Source: Hyposmocoma kahamanoa
Lineage: Eukaryota > Arthropoda > Insecta > Lepidoptera > Cosmopterigidae
DNA length: 64,000 nucleotides
NCBI RefSeq assembly: GCF_003589595.1
Contig: NW_020654422.1
Coordinates: 14,151,512-14,215,511, forward strand
Direction: 5' to 3'
Shown: positions 44,523 through 55,350 of the stretch, one piece after another
How the letters are laid out: each line of letters opens with the position of its first letter
How positions within the stretch are numbered: position 1 is the stretch's first letter
The notes under the pieces: model-generated
Seen by the model: only the letters and a program-made list of their open reading frames with translations
What the model was told of the DNA's origin: nothing
Databases searched by the model: none
Position numbers and translations under genes: made by a program

Positions 44523-44637
44523 TCAGCTCTTTGTGATTTAAAATTCTGAGTGACGCTGCAACTGTTATGGACAGGCGTTCGCTTACCACTAGAGTACGAC
44601 TTGTTCGTCCCCGTCACTTGCTACCATAAAAAAATTT
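44523..44637 (+). repeat. Repeat A copy 15, 3' third
   Basis: From CAGCTCTTTGTGATTTAAAAT to GCTACCATAAAAAAA. Confidence 0.82.
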
Positions 44638-44744
44638 ACATTTTTGCCATAGACAACATGACGACCTTTTGACCTCAATTATCTCAAGTGACAGTTGGAA
44701 ATTCAAAATTTAGTCATCGTCAGAGCGTTTGGGCACTTCGTCCG

Positions 44745-44970
44745 ATTTGTATCAGTTCGATATCCGAGAAGTGACGGTGCGAAACCTCACTGGGATAATT
44801 TTATTTCTAGGTGTGCAAGCGATATTATTAATGCACAAGTGACATCCAAAGTGTAACCGAGTTTTCTAGATTTGTATAGTCTCTGGAATATAGATTTGTA
44901 TAGACTTCGGAAAGAATACGAATCGGATGCAGTGGACAAACGCGCTCACGACTTGTAGAATTGTATTTTT
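44745..44970 (+). repeat. Repeat D copy 2, with micro-duplications
   Basis: Uninterrupted counterpart of 2640-3130. It duplicates AGATTTGTATAGxCT (44870 and 44900) and a GCAAGCGA/GCACAAGTGA block. It ends near a T run at 44968. Confidence 0.55.
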
Positions 44971-45924
44971 TTTTTTATTCAAATTTCAAACGTGTAGTTA
45001 AGGCTCTGCTGTGTAATTAATTCCATTCGCAGATATGAGTGAATCTCAAAAAAGCTTGTTTGCTTCGTTTCAAGAGAATTGTGAAAAAATATAATAATAA
45101 TTAATTGGCTTAATTATAATAATAATTATACTTCCGGTAGCCGGCGCCCACAGTGTAAACCGTTAGGCCATTGAGGTGCCAAAAGAAGCGTATATTTGGA
45201 TCTAATTTAGATAAATAAACGAACTTATTATTATTAAAATTACAATATTCATATTCGTGGACAATGGCTAAATCTCCAACATACCTACTAAAGAAAATAA
45301 CAATTTTTTTTGAAGTTTTGACTAGACGCGAACAAAGAAACCACCCGAAATTCTTGAGAATCTTGAGGTTGCGACATGTAATAAGGTTGGAATATCGCTT
45401 CGATGAATTTAGAAGTAATCTTCACGATGAAACCAGAGCACTGTGGGTTTTCAAGCGCCTTTTCAGGCACGAAAATTTTCTAAGCCACTTCTGATATTGA
45501 CTGTGTTTTATTCTTTTTTAAAAAAATGGTAGCATTATTTCAATAAAACGAGATTATATTTTAATGTTTGTTTTGTGATTAAATCATTTGTTCTTTACTG
45601 AGACGTTACCGAGTAAAAATTTGTTACTACTTATGAAATTTTTTCATTAAATTTGTTGAGATACAATAAAAGTGAAAAAAAAATATAAAATAAAACCGAG
45701 ATAAACTCGACAACATTATCAGAGTAACAAGAGGCAAATTAGTATTCGTAATAAGGTTTTTATATATAATACTTTTACTGCAAAAATGTATTTTATAACA
45801 AATGGCATTTTTAAGCGATTGCTAGTAAGTCATGTTTGCGGAATTAATAAGTAACCTCAACTAATAGACTGTTCGGAATGTTGGCCCATAAATCTATAGG
45901 TATATCAACCAATTTAAGTTCCAT
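44971..45924. other. Unassigned; one 76-codon frame
   Basis: 45264-45494 (+) is open and encodes a Leu/Arg/Phe-rich basic peptide with no known motif; the antisense frame is also open. At 45130-45180 an inverted tRNA-like fragment (CCGTTAGGCCATTGAGGTGCC) is visible. I do not call a gene. Confidence 0.3.
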
Positions 45925-46187
45925 TGCTGGTCACCGGTCTCCTCTCAGGTGAGAGATTAGCCATAGTCCGCCATGCTGTCTCAATGCGGGTTGAAGACTT
46001 CACACGTTTTCCGAGGGTTGTGAATCTTCTTCGACGTGCAGGTTTCATCACGATGTTTTCCTTGACCGAAAATCTCATGATAAATTTCCAATTAAATTTC
46101 GCACATAAATTCCGAGAAACCCGGATTCAAACTCCCGACCCTCTGCTTGAGAGGCAGGGGTAAAACCATTAGGCTACCACGGCTTAC
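45925..46187 (-). mobile_element. SINE-4 (tRNA head, RTE-like tail)
   Basis: Inverted. The tRNA-like head is at 46120-46187 (complement of GCCGTGGTAGCCTAATGG; B-box-like GAGTTTGAATCCGGG). The body includes GATGTTTTCCTTGACCG, and the tail block CCTCTCAGGTGAGAG...AATGCGGGTTG is complementary to the RTE-type end. Confidence 0.8.
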
Positions 46188-46196
46188 TTACACTTT

Positions 46197-46556
46197 AGTA
46201 GCAGTTGAGGTTCTTATGAAAGAGTTCGTTCAGGGAAGTACTGCCACCTTACCTATTTCTGCCGCCAAGCAGTAATGTAAACATTATTTCGTTCCGGTTT
46301 GGAAAGGTGCTTGTGAAATTCTATAATTTCACAAGCACCTTTCCAAACCGGAAACCGGTTGACTAGTCCCCTGTGCCTATGCACAGGGCACTAGTCAACT
46401 TATGTATCAGGGTGACGGGCGCAGTGGCAGTGCCCCTAAGACCTTTGTGATCTAAAGCTCTGAGTGGCACGGCAATAATTGTTATGAATAGGCGTGTCGG
46501 CGCTACCACTAGGCGCACGACTTGTTCATTTCGTCACTTGGTACTGTAAAAAAAAA
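46197..46556 (+). repeat. Repeat A copy 16, with two internal palindromes
   Basis: Full-length copy (5' AGTAGCAGTTGAGG, tail GTACTGTAAAAAAAAA) enlarged by a double fold-back at 46292-46400. It starts 10 bp after the SINE-4 copy. Confidence 0.92.
46292..46400. repeat. Back-to-back palindromes (healed fold-back junction)
   Basis: 46292-46320 is perfectly repeated in reverse complement at 46325-46353 (29 bp stem, loop CTAT). 46357-46376 is the reverse complement of 46381-46400 with 2 mismatches in 20 (loop CTAT). In the family consensus the end of arm 1 (GAAATT) and the start of arm 2 (GCAC) are only 4 bp apart. Confidence 0.95.
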
Positions 46557-46973
46557 CTTGAGGACCTTAAGCGCCTAATAGTAAAATTTACTGCAGAACG
46601 TTTTAAAGAGAACGACGTTGTCAATTAGGCATTAAAACTCAATCAACGTCAAACAAATATGTTAAATAAAATAAAAATGACGATAGGACTTAATGGTAAA
46701 AGTACCATTGTGTGATAATAGATTTCCAAAAAAAATGTTTGTAAAACGTCTAATTTCTAAGCCTTAAAGTCCTTTAATTCTCATCTACAGAAATATTGCT
46801 GAATGGAAACAGGATGTCGATAGCGTAGAGTATCCAAGTATAGATATCGAGCTGATTATTGTAAACTTTTCACATAGGAACAAACAACGTCATTAACCTA
46901 TTATACACTACACTTACGGGCACGAGTATCTTTTTATGAGGCCATTCTGCCACCGGACCCGATGTAGGTTTTC
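46557..46973. other. Nothing recognised
   Basis: Non-coding. Confidence 0.45.
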
Positions 46974-47222
46974 AATAGCAGTAGTGCTCCTTCTGAAAGA
47001 GTTCGTGGAAATACTACCACCTTTCCTATTTCTGCCTCCAAGCTGTAATGTGGACATTAATGCATTCCTGTTTTGAAGGGCAAAGGATTTGTCGACTAAT
47101 ATCTCAGGGTGACGGGCTTAGTGTCAGTACCCCTGAAATCTTTGCGATTTAAAGCTCTGAGTGGCATTGTAACTGCTACGGATAGGCTAGTCTTACTTAC
47201 TTACTTAGTATCATAAAAAAAG
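46974..47222 (+). repeat. Repeat A copy 17, internal deletion
   Basis: The 5' end AATAGCAGTAGTGCTCC is intact. The GTGCTGGTGAAATTACAGGC block is lost. The tail is AGTATCATAAAAAAAG. Confidence 0.88.
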
Positions 47223-47305
47223 AAAATCAGTATTCGTAAATTCCCTTACCCTTCAAAACTGGATTACATAATATTATATACACTGTAAATACCTTGCATT
47301 ATTGA

Positions 47306-47576
47306 GTTCTTAGGTTTTCGAGATTGTTACACATAGGAAATGAAACTATTTTTCCGGATTTAAATCGCGTAGATTTGTTTTTTCAAACAAACCGACGTTT
47401 CGGGCCCTTTACAGGTCCCATGGTCACGGTTGACTGAGGTGGTACAGTCTTCAACCAGTTATATTAACAGTTAGTGTAACTAACAGTTAGTGCAACTAAC
47501 AATTAGTTGTTTGAAGAAACAAATATACGCGATTTAAATCCGGAAAAATAGTTTCGTTTCCTATACTTGTATTATT
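47306..47576. mobile_element. Repeat G, compact fold-back copy
   Basis: The left part GAGTTCTTAGGTTTTCGAGA, AGGAAATGAAACTATTTTTC, CGGATTTAAATCGCG, CGACGTTTCGGGCCC, GACTGAGGTGGTACAGTC is closed at the right by CGCGATTTAAATCCGG and AAATAGTTTCGTTTCCT. The centre has an AACTAACAGTTAGTG tandem word (47462-47512). Confidence 0.7.
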
Positions 47577-48104
47577 ATTCATAGTATTCCTAGTATTCAT
47601 ATTTAGAAAGTCCTTCGGCGAAATGTGAAACTATTGCCAGCTATTATTCAATTAGCCGCTCACGCGATACATGCAGCCGTAGACGCATGCTACACCTAGA
47701 GGTGCCGGTGATAATTTTATACCGATTTATCGGATATCGAAGTTATAACAGGTAAAAGAACTAATACTATTTGCTATTTCGGTAACTACTCTAGCAAACC
47801 ATAAAGTTTTTAATGCCTGGGTCTGTCATTTAAAAAAAATAAACAACTTCAAAAATACGTCACGACAATCGTGTGTGTTATTGTTTGGGCTGGTGATTTC
47901 GGTGTTTATTTATTGAAAACATACCGTAAGTAGCGTTTTTTAAGTTTACCCTGAATATAAATGTTTATAAACTATACTTTAAGGAGTAATTTCATGGTAA
48001 ACGTTAGAACCACTCAAACGGAATATTATCATATTTACCCAAGTACACCAAAAATTTCATTAGTCCGTTTTAAGTGCAGGATTTGAGGAAGTGAGGAACA
48101 AAAC
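47577..48104. other. Nothing recognised
   Basis: Non-coding. Confidence 0.45.
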
Positions 48105-48152
48105 CATCTCAAATAAAATGCAGTAATACACCACTGCATTTTATTTGAGATG
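48105..48152. repeat. Perfect hairpin, 20 bp stem, 8 nt loop
   Basis: CATCTCAAATAAAATGCAGT (48105-48124) pairs with 48133-48152 around AATACACC. The stem continues 8 more pairs with one mismatch (AACAAAA / TTTTTGTT). Confidence 0.92.
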
Positions 48153-48334
48153 TTTTTGTTGTAGTACGGAGGGTATTTATTTACCAATGCAGAATAATAA
48201 TTTATATGTATAAAAACTTGTATTTAAACTGAATCCTTTTCTAATTTAACGAAACCAAATAGCTGCCATTTTGCGGTAGGATGAGCGCATCGCGTGAGCG
48301 GTTAGTACGATAAACGCCTCGAGTTTGTTTTTGG

Positions 48335-48460
48335 TACATGGGACATGTCAACTTATGTCTCAGGGTGAAGGCTCTGAGTGTCACTGCAACTGTTTTGGAC
48401 AGACGTGTCACTTACCAACAGGCTCACTTGTTCGTCCCGTTATTTGGTACCATATAAAAG
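48335..48460 (+). repeat. Repeat A copy 18, 3' part with deletion
   Basis: TACATGGGACATGTCAACTT, CAGGGTGAAGGCTCTGAG (about 50 bp lost), tail GGTACCATATAAAAG. Confidence 0.85.
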
Positions 48461-48712
48461 GTTGAAGACTCAACATGGTTGTGTTTTCAGAAGCATGTTA
48501 GTAGATAAATAGTATTTCGATTAAATAAATGCTGTTTTACAAAACATTTCAATTCTCCGGTATAGAACAACCGAAATGAAAATTCTTTAATCTCTGAAAT
48601 AAACTTCATTATTTTTTTTTATGATTATGTTTGATTATTATGTTTTGGATGTGAAACTACCATTTCGGGTGAAAATTGCGTGTACTTGTCCAAGATATAA
48701 TAGTCGTGGTAG

Positions 48713-48990
48713 CCTAATAGTTTGACCTCTTAAACAGAGGCCGTGGATTTGAATCCGTACTCGTACCTCTGTGTTTCGGGAATTGTTTGTGTGTAATTTA
48801 ATCATTTGTAATTTACATGAGCTTTTCTGTGAAGAAAATATAGTGATAAAACTTGCACGTGGAATAAGATTCACAATCCTTGAAAACGTGTGAAGTCCTC
48901 AACCTGCATTGGGACAGCGTAGCGGACTATGGCCTAAAACCCTCGCCTGAGAAGAGACCCATTCCGAGCAGTGGGCCGTATAAATTCTTA
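48713..48990 (+). mobile_element. SINE-4, full length
   Basis: The head GTCGTGGTAGCCTAATAG is followed by B-box-like GGATTTGAATCCG. The body CTGTGAAGAAAATATAGTG and the RTE-like end AACCTGCATTGGGACAG, GAAGAGACCCATTCCGAGC, AGTGGGCCGTATAAATT follow. Confidence 0.8.
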
Positions 48991-50084
48991 CATGTTTTTA
49001 TAATTCATAATTTAAAAACGAAACCGACTTGAGATACGTGAAAATTCAAAGTTTCAGTGTGCCTCGTAACATTATTCAGAATCAACGGCTATCTAGAACT
49101 TTACAGTGTAATCACCGTAGAATGTGAGAGAATCGAAACTTTGCTGAATTTATTTCGCGTTGTGTTACTAGGGTGTTAGTTGTTGTTGGGTTCCACTTAG
49201 GCTTTTTAATGTAATGCTATATTAAAGCGTAATTATTCCTATCTGCCATTGTTATCCCATCTGTTAAACAAAGTCTAAGTGGCTTTAATAATTCTATCCC
49301 AATTTTAGGGTTACACATCATTTCAGGATTAGGCTGACAAATAAAGTTGATATATGGGAATAATCCCTCATAAATCTTTTATATTAATTCGCCATATCAA
49401 ATACGAAGTTGGAATCCATTAGGTAAGTCAAAGTCTTATTATTATTTTGATTCGACACGTGAATACGTAGCCTTGCACGCCTACGTTAATAAATGTTTGA
49501 CTCTACTTCGGACATGAATTTAATGACGGCGGTAGTAGGGTTGCGGCCACGGTGCTTACCGGAAGGGAAGTGTCATGTTATACCAAATGGTAATAGTATG
49601 GCTCGAAATTCAAATTAATATATTTTCTACTTTCCTTGTTTTTAATAAACTAGAATATTGTTGATTGTATTTTTATAATTAAATCAAATGCACATATCAC
49701 TTAAAACATGTTACCACGTTCGGTTTGATCTCAATATTTTTCTAATGTATCTATATTGTGTTTCCTACGGAATTAATAAAGTCAGAAGTACCAAATAATA
49801 TATATATGATAAACGACAAAAAGGACACAAGGAAAAATACCTATATGTCAACAACTTAAAATTACATATCAGTACTATAGCTATAATCAATGGAGGAGAT
49901 TGATACAATGATAGAATTTCCGCCCAGGGTTCAATTTACTGTGCCGTGGAAAGGAATGGGAGCGAAGTTTTGTAACTATATAGTAATAAACTTCATATCA
50001 ATTGTTCAACGCACAAACTAGATACTATCCAAAAAGCAGGTCGTGCGTCTTGTGTCTCGTGTTTGTCCGCAGCTGCCGTATCTA
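48991..50084. other. Nothing recognised
   Basis: AT-rich and non-coding. Confidence 0.45.
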
Positions 50085-50385
50085 AGTCAAAGTTAAATAA
50101 TATTTATTGCATAGGTAAGCAAATTACACTTTCGTAGGAAGTTTCCTCTGAGAAGAATGAGCAAGAGATTCTAGGGGGTTGCTCTTTGTAAATAAACATT
50201 TGTACATACATTGCTTCTACCAAGGGGAAAGGTACTACATGTTGAGACACAGGATTTCTAAGTTTGACTGTAATGGCTTCATCTAATTTAAGAGTACATT
50301 CAGCAGCCTATAATTGTACATATGTTTCTTCAGCTTAGCATTGTAATGATGTACATTTTTCACTAAATAAATATTATTATTGTTA
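50085..50385 (+). repeat. LINE 3' UTR-like fragment, copy 2
   Basis: TAGGAAGTTTCCTCTGAGAAGAATGAGCAAGAGATTC-type block (also at ~30070), ending ACTAAATAAATATTATTATTG with a likely polyadenylation signal. No coding sequence upstream. Confidence 0.5.
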
Positions 50386-50624
50386 TATTTTATCATTTAC
50401 AATATTTGTTTCGAATATCGTAGATCGAATCTATGAATGAATAATTATGCTATGTACTATTTCGTTACAAGAGTTTAGCTTCCATTCCGTTCCGAGGTAA
50501 TGTAAATTGAGCCTAGAATGAAATCACACGAGCTGCATCGCAATTGCAGAATTTCAGTTGGAAAGCAATAGGAAGGCATGGCTAGCTTATTTGCAAATTT
50601 CATGCCGTTGCGTCAACAACATCT

Positions 50625-50936
50625 AGCAGCAGTAGAGCTTCTTGTGAAGGTGTTCATACAGGGTACTACTGCCACCTTGCTAATTTCTTCCGCCAAACAT
50701 TAATGTCAGCATTACTGTGTACCGGTTTTGAAGGGTGAAGAATAAGGGTGCTGGTGAAATTACAGGCACATGGGACTTGTCAACTTATTTCTCAGGATGA
50801 CGGGCGCAGTGGCAATACCTCTCTGATCTTTGCGATTTAAAGCTCTAAGTGGCTCTGCAACGGTTATGGATAGGCATGTAGCTAATCATCAGGTGCACGA
50901 CCTGTTCGTCCCGTCATTTAATATTATTAAAAAAAC
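50625..50936 (+). repeat. Repeat A copy 19, full length
   Basis: Intact from AGCAGCAGTAGAGCTTC to TAATATTATTAAAAAAAC. Holds a small GGGTGAAGAATAAGGG duplication. Confidence 0.93.
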
Positions 50937-50943
50937 CTAAAGT

Positions 50944-50983
50944 AGTAGCAGTAGAGTACCTTATTAAGAGTTCGTCCAACCGT
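50944..50983 (+). repeat. Repeat A copy 20, 5' fragment
   Basis: AGTAGCAGTAGAGTACC and AGAGTTCGTCCA start a second copy 8 bp behind copy 19 in the same orientation, then stop. Confidence 0.75.
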
Positions 50984-50989
50984 ACCGCA

Positions 50990-51168
50990 GCCTCTTAAAA
51001 CAATATTACTTTAACCTTACATTGACTTTTCGTACCACAACGCGCTTAAAGTAAGCTTATTGTAATGTTAAAACTTTGATGTTTTATTGTAAGCTTTGTG
51101 ACTATTCATTCACTCAGTTTGTACTATGACGCGACTTTAACATTAAAGTAATATTGCTCTTATGTCAA
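50990..51168. mobile_element. MITE-like fold-back
   Basis: AACAATATTACTTTAA (~50999) is mirrored by TTAAAGTAATATTGCT (~51145). Inner arms CGTACCACAACGCG / TACTATGACGCG are also partly inverted. Related words recur at 51795-51825. Confidence 0.55.
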
Positions 51169-51854
51169 ATTTAGCAATCTTAAAATAGTTGGAAACAATA
51201 CTATATTCAGTTTTATTGTCTTAAAATTAATTTGTAATGATTAAAAGTTAAGTCGAACTTATTTATTTACATATATCTCTCCAATATTTCGTTTATTTTT
51301 TATTTAATAGCACATAGCAAATAATTTTTCGTTAAATAAAAATACGCGATGTTTATTTCGCAAAATTATAACAGCGCCATCTATATGCTTCTTGGCGAAA
51401 CTAACAGTTGACACTAGACTATATTTCAGAACTCACAACGTGACTATCAAGACTTAACTTGTTTTATTTATTTTTCTTCATGGAAATGCGGAATAATTAT
51501 TGAAAACAACGTAATTTTAATAAAATTTATTATTACATGCTTTTCTTTTCTTAACAAAAAATTCTCAAAACCCTCAAAATTCTCCGAATATAAATAACAT
51601 TAAGTACTTAAACATTAAACTACGATAAATCGATTCGGAACACCAACAAAGAAAGAAATGGCATTATACAGTTCACATAGCGTTATATCTTTCCTATTTT
51701 TAGTAAGGAATAGACAAAATTGGGAAATCATTCGATTCGTTCTTTCGATCACTTTTGCAATAATACATTACACGGTTGATAGGTTCGTCATTGCTTACTT
51801 TAAGCTTACATTGAAATAAGATTGTTTTTGGAAAGGTTATGGTAGGCCTTTTTC
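51169..51854. other. Nothing recognised
   Basis: AT-rich. The word GCGCCATCTATATGCTTCTTGGCG at ~51374 is a weak palindrome. Confidence 0.4.
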
Positions 51855-51975
51855 CTTATTTATTTATGCCACCAAGCAGTAATGTGTGCGCTACTGCTTT
51901 TCAGTTTTGAAGGTGCTGGTGAAGTTACAGATGCACAGATTTGTTCGTCCCGTCACTTAGTAATCATGAAAAAAC
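51855..51975 (+). repeat. Repeat A copy 21, two deletions
   Basis: TTATTTATGCCACCAAGCAG, TTTTGAAGGTGCTGGTGAAG, then directly GATTTGTTCGTCCCGTCAC and AAAAAAC. Confidence 0.85.
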
Positions 51976-52580
51976 TACTTTCTGAGTGTGTTTAAACTTC
52001 CGTTTTGTAATTACGATTAGTAAGGCTGGGCTAATATATTCGGCTAGGCTTCAAGCCTTTGGTTGTCTCATTTAATTGTTTATTATCAATAGTTATATAT
52101 TTACAAGAGAAGCTTGTACATAAATGTATATACGTTTAAGTAATTACTAAATAATGCTGGATGATAATTGGGATTATCTGTTCGAATGCAATCATTTAGT
52201 ACAAGATAAGTCTTGGCCGCAATTAATTAACTCAAACAAAACTATAATCTTCAGATTACCGGTACTTATTTATTAGTTACCAGCCTTCTAAACGTTCATT
52301 AATTAATATAATAATAACAGCTATTTGACATCTTTTGATGTAAGCCACGTGCCCAATATTAAGTCGTCATTAGTACATATTATTTGTGCAAAGATAAATG
52401 AATTGGATGGTATTTTTTATAGTATAATATACATAATTCGAACCATCTTTCGTTTGGGCTAGAATACAAAAATATTGTTATTATCATAGTAACAAGTTGT
52501 AAATTTGAATTTGTTTCAAAAAGCAAATGTGGAAATGTTATCCAGTATACCAGTTTTTATATTGCATAATAGTTTATGAT
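51976..52580. other. Nothing recognised
   Basis: Non-coding. Confidence 0.45.
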
Positions 52581-52767
52581 CAATAACACACACACTAACC
52601 ACTTTTCGCTAGTGCCATGGACACACACATATACAACCACAAATTACACATAAAAACAAGAAAGAGATAAATGTATACCGTACAAGAATTTTCCCAGTCT
52701 AGGATTCGAACCTATGACCCTCTGCATGAGAGGCGGTAGGTCAAACCGTAAGGCTACCACGGCTTAT
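52581..52767 (-). mobile_element. Mosaic SINE: SINE-1 body, SINE-4-type head
   Basis: The body (52600-52690) matches SINE-1 (GTGCCATGGACACACACAT, AACCACAAATTACA, AGAGATAAATGTA). The head (52695-52767) ends TAAGGCTACCACGGCTTA and has GAGGCGGTAGGTCAAACC, as in the SINE-4 copy at 46135-46187. It does not have the CCGTTCGGCCACGGAGGCAG head of other SINE-1 copies. Confidence 0.75.
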
Positions 52768-52919
52768 CTAAACTAATGTCCAGACCAAAACCAACTTGGT
52801 CATACCAGCCAGATATCCAGCGTCCACAACGCAATTCATACTGCTATTGAAGTCGTCTAATAATAGTTGATATACTGGTTTTTATTAATTATTATTCAAA
52901 AAACAAAGTGTGTACTTTA

Positions 52920-53170
52920 CTAGCAGTAGAGCTCCTTGTGAAAGAGTTCATCCAAGGAATTAATGTAAGCATTACTGCGTTCCGGTTTTGACGGGTAAGT
53001 AGGGTGCAGGTGAAATTACAGACACATGGGACTTGTCAACTTATGTCTCAGGGTGACGGATGCAGTGGTTTTGCCCGTCAGATCTTTGCGATTTAAAGCT
53101 CAGAGTGCCGCTGCGTATCGCTTACCACTAGGCGCACGACTTGTTCTTTCCGTCACTTGGTATTGTAAAA
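52920..53170 (+). repeat. Repeat A copy 22, nearly full
   Basis: The 5' end ACTAGCAGTAGAGCTCC and tail GGTATTGTAAAA are present. About 45 bp (GAAGTACTGCC...CAAGCAG) is deleted. Confidence 0.9.
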
Positions 53171-54294
53171 TAATATAATAAAATACTTATATCAAAACAG
53201 GCGAACATTTTATACTTGTCGGTATTATGGAGTAAATAACAATACATCTAGAATATTACTTTACACGTAATTTGAAATTACATTTTCTATTTACAATTAA
53301 AATGGAGGTTTTACTGAAAAGCACTAAGCGAAACGAGTCATGCGTTCGAAGTTTCTGAGAAGAGGAAAGGTAATATATGCAAATGAGTGTAACTTTATTC
53401 CCTGAGAGCTATTAGGAAGACTTTGACCGTTTGATGCGTTAAGAGAAAAGTAAACTCAAGGTTTCATTGGGTTACCTCTACAAAAGAAAGCTAGAACTAC
53501 ATTTATAAACATTAAACAATTTCCGTCTAACGAAGTAAACATTAAATAAAATTCTTATTTATATAGCAATCTATATCATGAATTCAGTGTCAAATTGGAT
53601 TATATAATATGATTTGTTTTTCCAGAATTATGTACATTCGAAATAAAGGGGTCTAATTTTGCTTTCGTTTGACGATACGAAAATTTATATTGAATTTTGA
53701 AGGGAAACTTTGAATGTGTATTATAAATAATACATGCTTTTATACCATTAAACCATAATCTTTCAAAACGACACGATAACACGATCTGAATGGTCACAAT
53801 AAGAACATATTTTTATTTTGTATTTGACGAATTTTCGTCGTTAGAGCAGAAAATAAGAAATTACTACAAAGAGCGCGACAAAAATTTTATTTGCTTTTTC
53901 CTTGGACAGAGAAAAAAATATTTTAAAACACTTATCTCGTTGCCGTAGGCCAATTTGCGGTTTTGATGTGTACTCTATAGGAATATAGTCCAGCCACGAT
54001 AGGAATAACAAAATTTAGAAATGGTAATAAAATTGAGATTAATTTTTCCTCGTCACTTAGAGGTAACATTTTGATTCATTTGCACTGTCACAATGGTCTG
54101 TCACAATTACAGCTGATTAAGGACCAGCGAGCCGTTTTAACATGAACCAAGAATGCACATTAGAAGTCGATACAATCTCCAATGGCTTTGGTTTCATCAT
54201 TACAGTGAAATACAACATTTGGAAAAAATATATATTAAAATTGAGGATATAGTCTGATTAGTATACGGTGTGAAAATGTCAATGTCAATAGGTT
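53171..54294. other. Nothing recognised
   Basis: The 65-codon minus frame (53600-53797) is unconvincing. Confidence 0.4.
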
Positions 54295-54494
54295 AGTAGC
54301 AGTAGAGCTCCTTATGAAAGTGTTCGTCCAGGGAAGTACTGCCACCCTATCTATTTCTGCCGCCAAGCAGTAATCTCAACATTACTGTGTGTGTGTGAAG
54401 GGTAAAAGTGTTAGAGAAATTAGAGGAACATGGAACTTGTCAACTTATGTCATAGGGCGATGGGCGCCGTGGCAGTGCGCCTCAGATACTTTAC
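54295..54494 (+). repeat. Repeat A copy 23, 3'-truncated
   Basis: Starts AGTAGCAGTAGAGCTCC and stops at CCTCAGATACTTTAC. A TG microsatellite replaces part of CGTTCCGGTTTTG. A 3'-truncated copy is unusual for a tail-primed element. Confidence 0.85.
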
Positions 54495-55350
54495 ATATAC
54501 CAACGATTTTTTTTATCAACTGAACTAAATAGTACACGTACAGTATACGACACACATATTTCAAATAGCTTTAATTTCGTTTGTAAAAAAATTAATTTTG
54601 AAATAAATATAAATTGTGAATGAAATAAATTTACATCCGCTCGACCCAAGCAAAATAAACCGTATTAATACGAGAAAATTTTTAATTCGTGCTAGGGTAG
54701 TATCGACTGTGCTTACGCGTAATCGGTTAAGTGCGATTAAAACCTACGCACCAAGTGTTTTACACCTTATGCGATACACAACAATATTCAATTTTAAATT
54801 CTTCATCTTGAAAAAGAGTACCAAAAGCCTAAATACGTATTAGTAACTTCATTTTAATTTTCCGGAAAAGTATACAAGATTCTCAGGCAGGATTACTTTA
54901 GATTTTACTGCTTTAAGACTTCTAAAATAAAGGGAGAAACGACGAAAAAAACATATCCTCCATAAAGAATGTGCGCGGTGCATAGAAAATTTATGAAGGA
55001 CCAATTTTTTTTTTTGTTTTTGTGAATCTTAAATTTCTTTTTACCTATGCTCGTGACCTTTGACTGAGCCTTTTTGTTATTGTAGAAACAATGAGAAATT
55101 ATTTTTAAAATTTTGAAGATCTTGGGAGCTCAGCGGTTAGGTCAGGTCGGTTAGGTAATGAGCATTCCCGTTAAAAGCAAACGAAAGAAAAAAGTATAAT
55201 TTTTATAATTTGTCTGGATTTCTTCATTCGTTCATTCATTAATTCATTATTCCGTGATATAATTTAGGGTCCTATTTATGTGGTCTGTGTCCTAACTGAA
55301 AATCAGTTAAAACTAGAATCGCATTGCGTTTTCCAGCAAATACTAAATGA
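54495..55350. other. Nothing recognised
   Basis: A 75-codon frame (54616-54843) shows no motif. CATTCGTTCATTCATTAATTCATT near 55225 is a short ATTC tandem. Confidence 0.4.

Noticed and set aside
48105..48152. Pre-microRNA hairpin
   Set aside because: A perfectly matched 20 bp stem with 8 nt loop fits a snap-back or MITE remnant better than a pre-miRNA with bulges; no conservation can be tested here.
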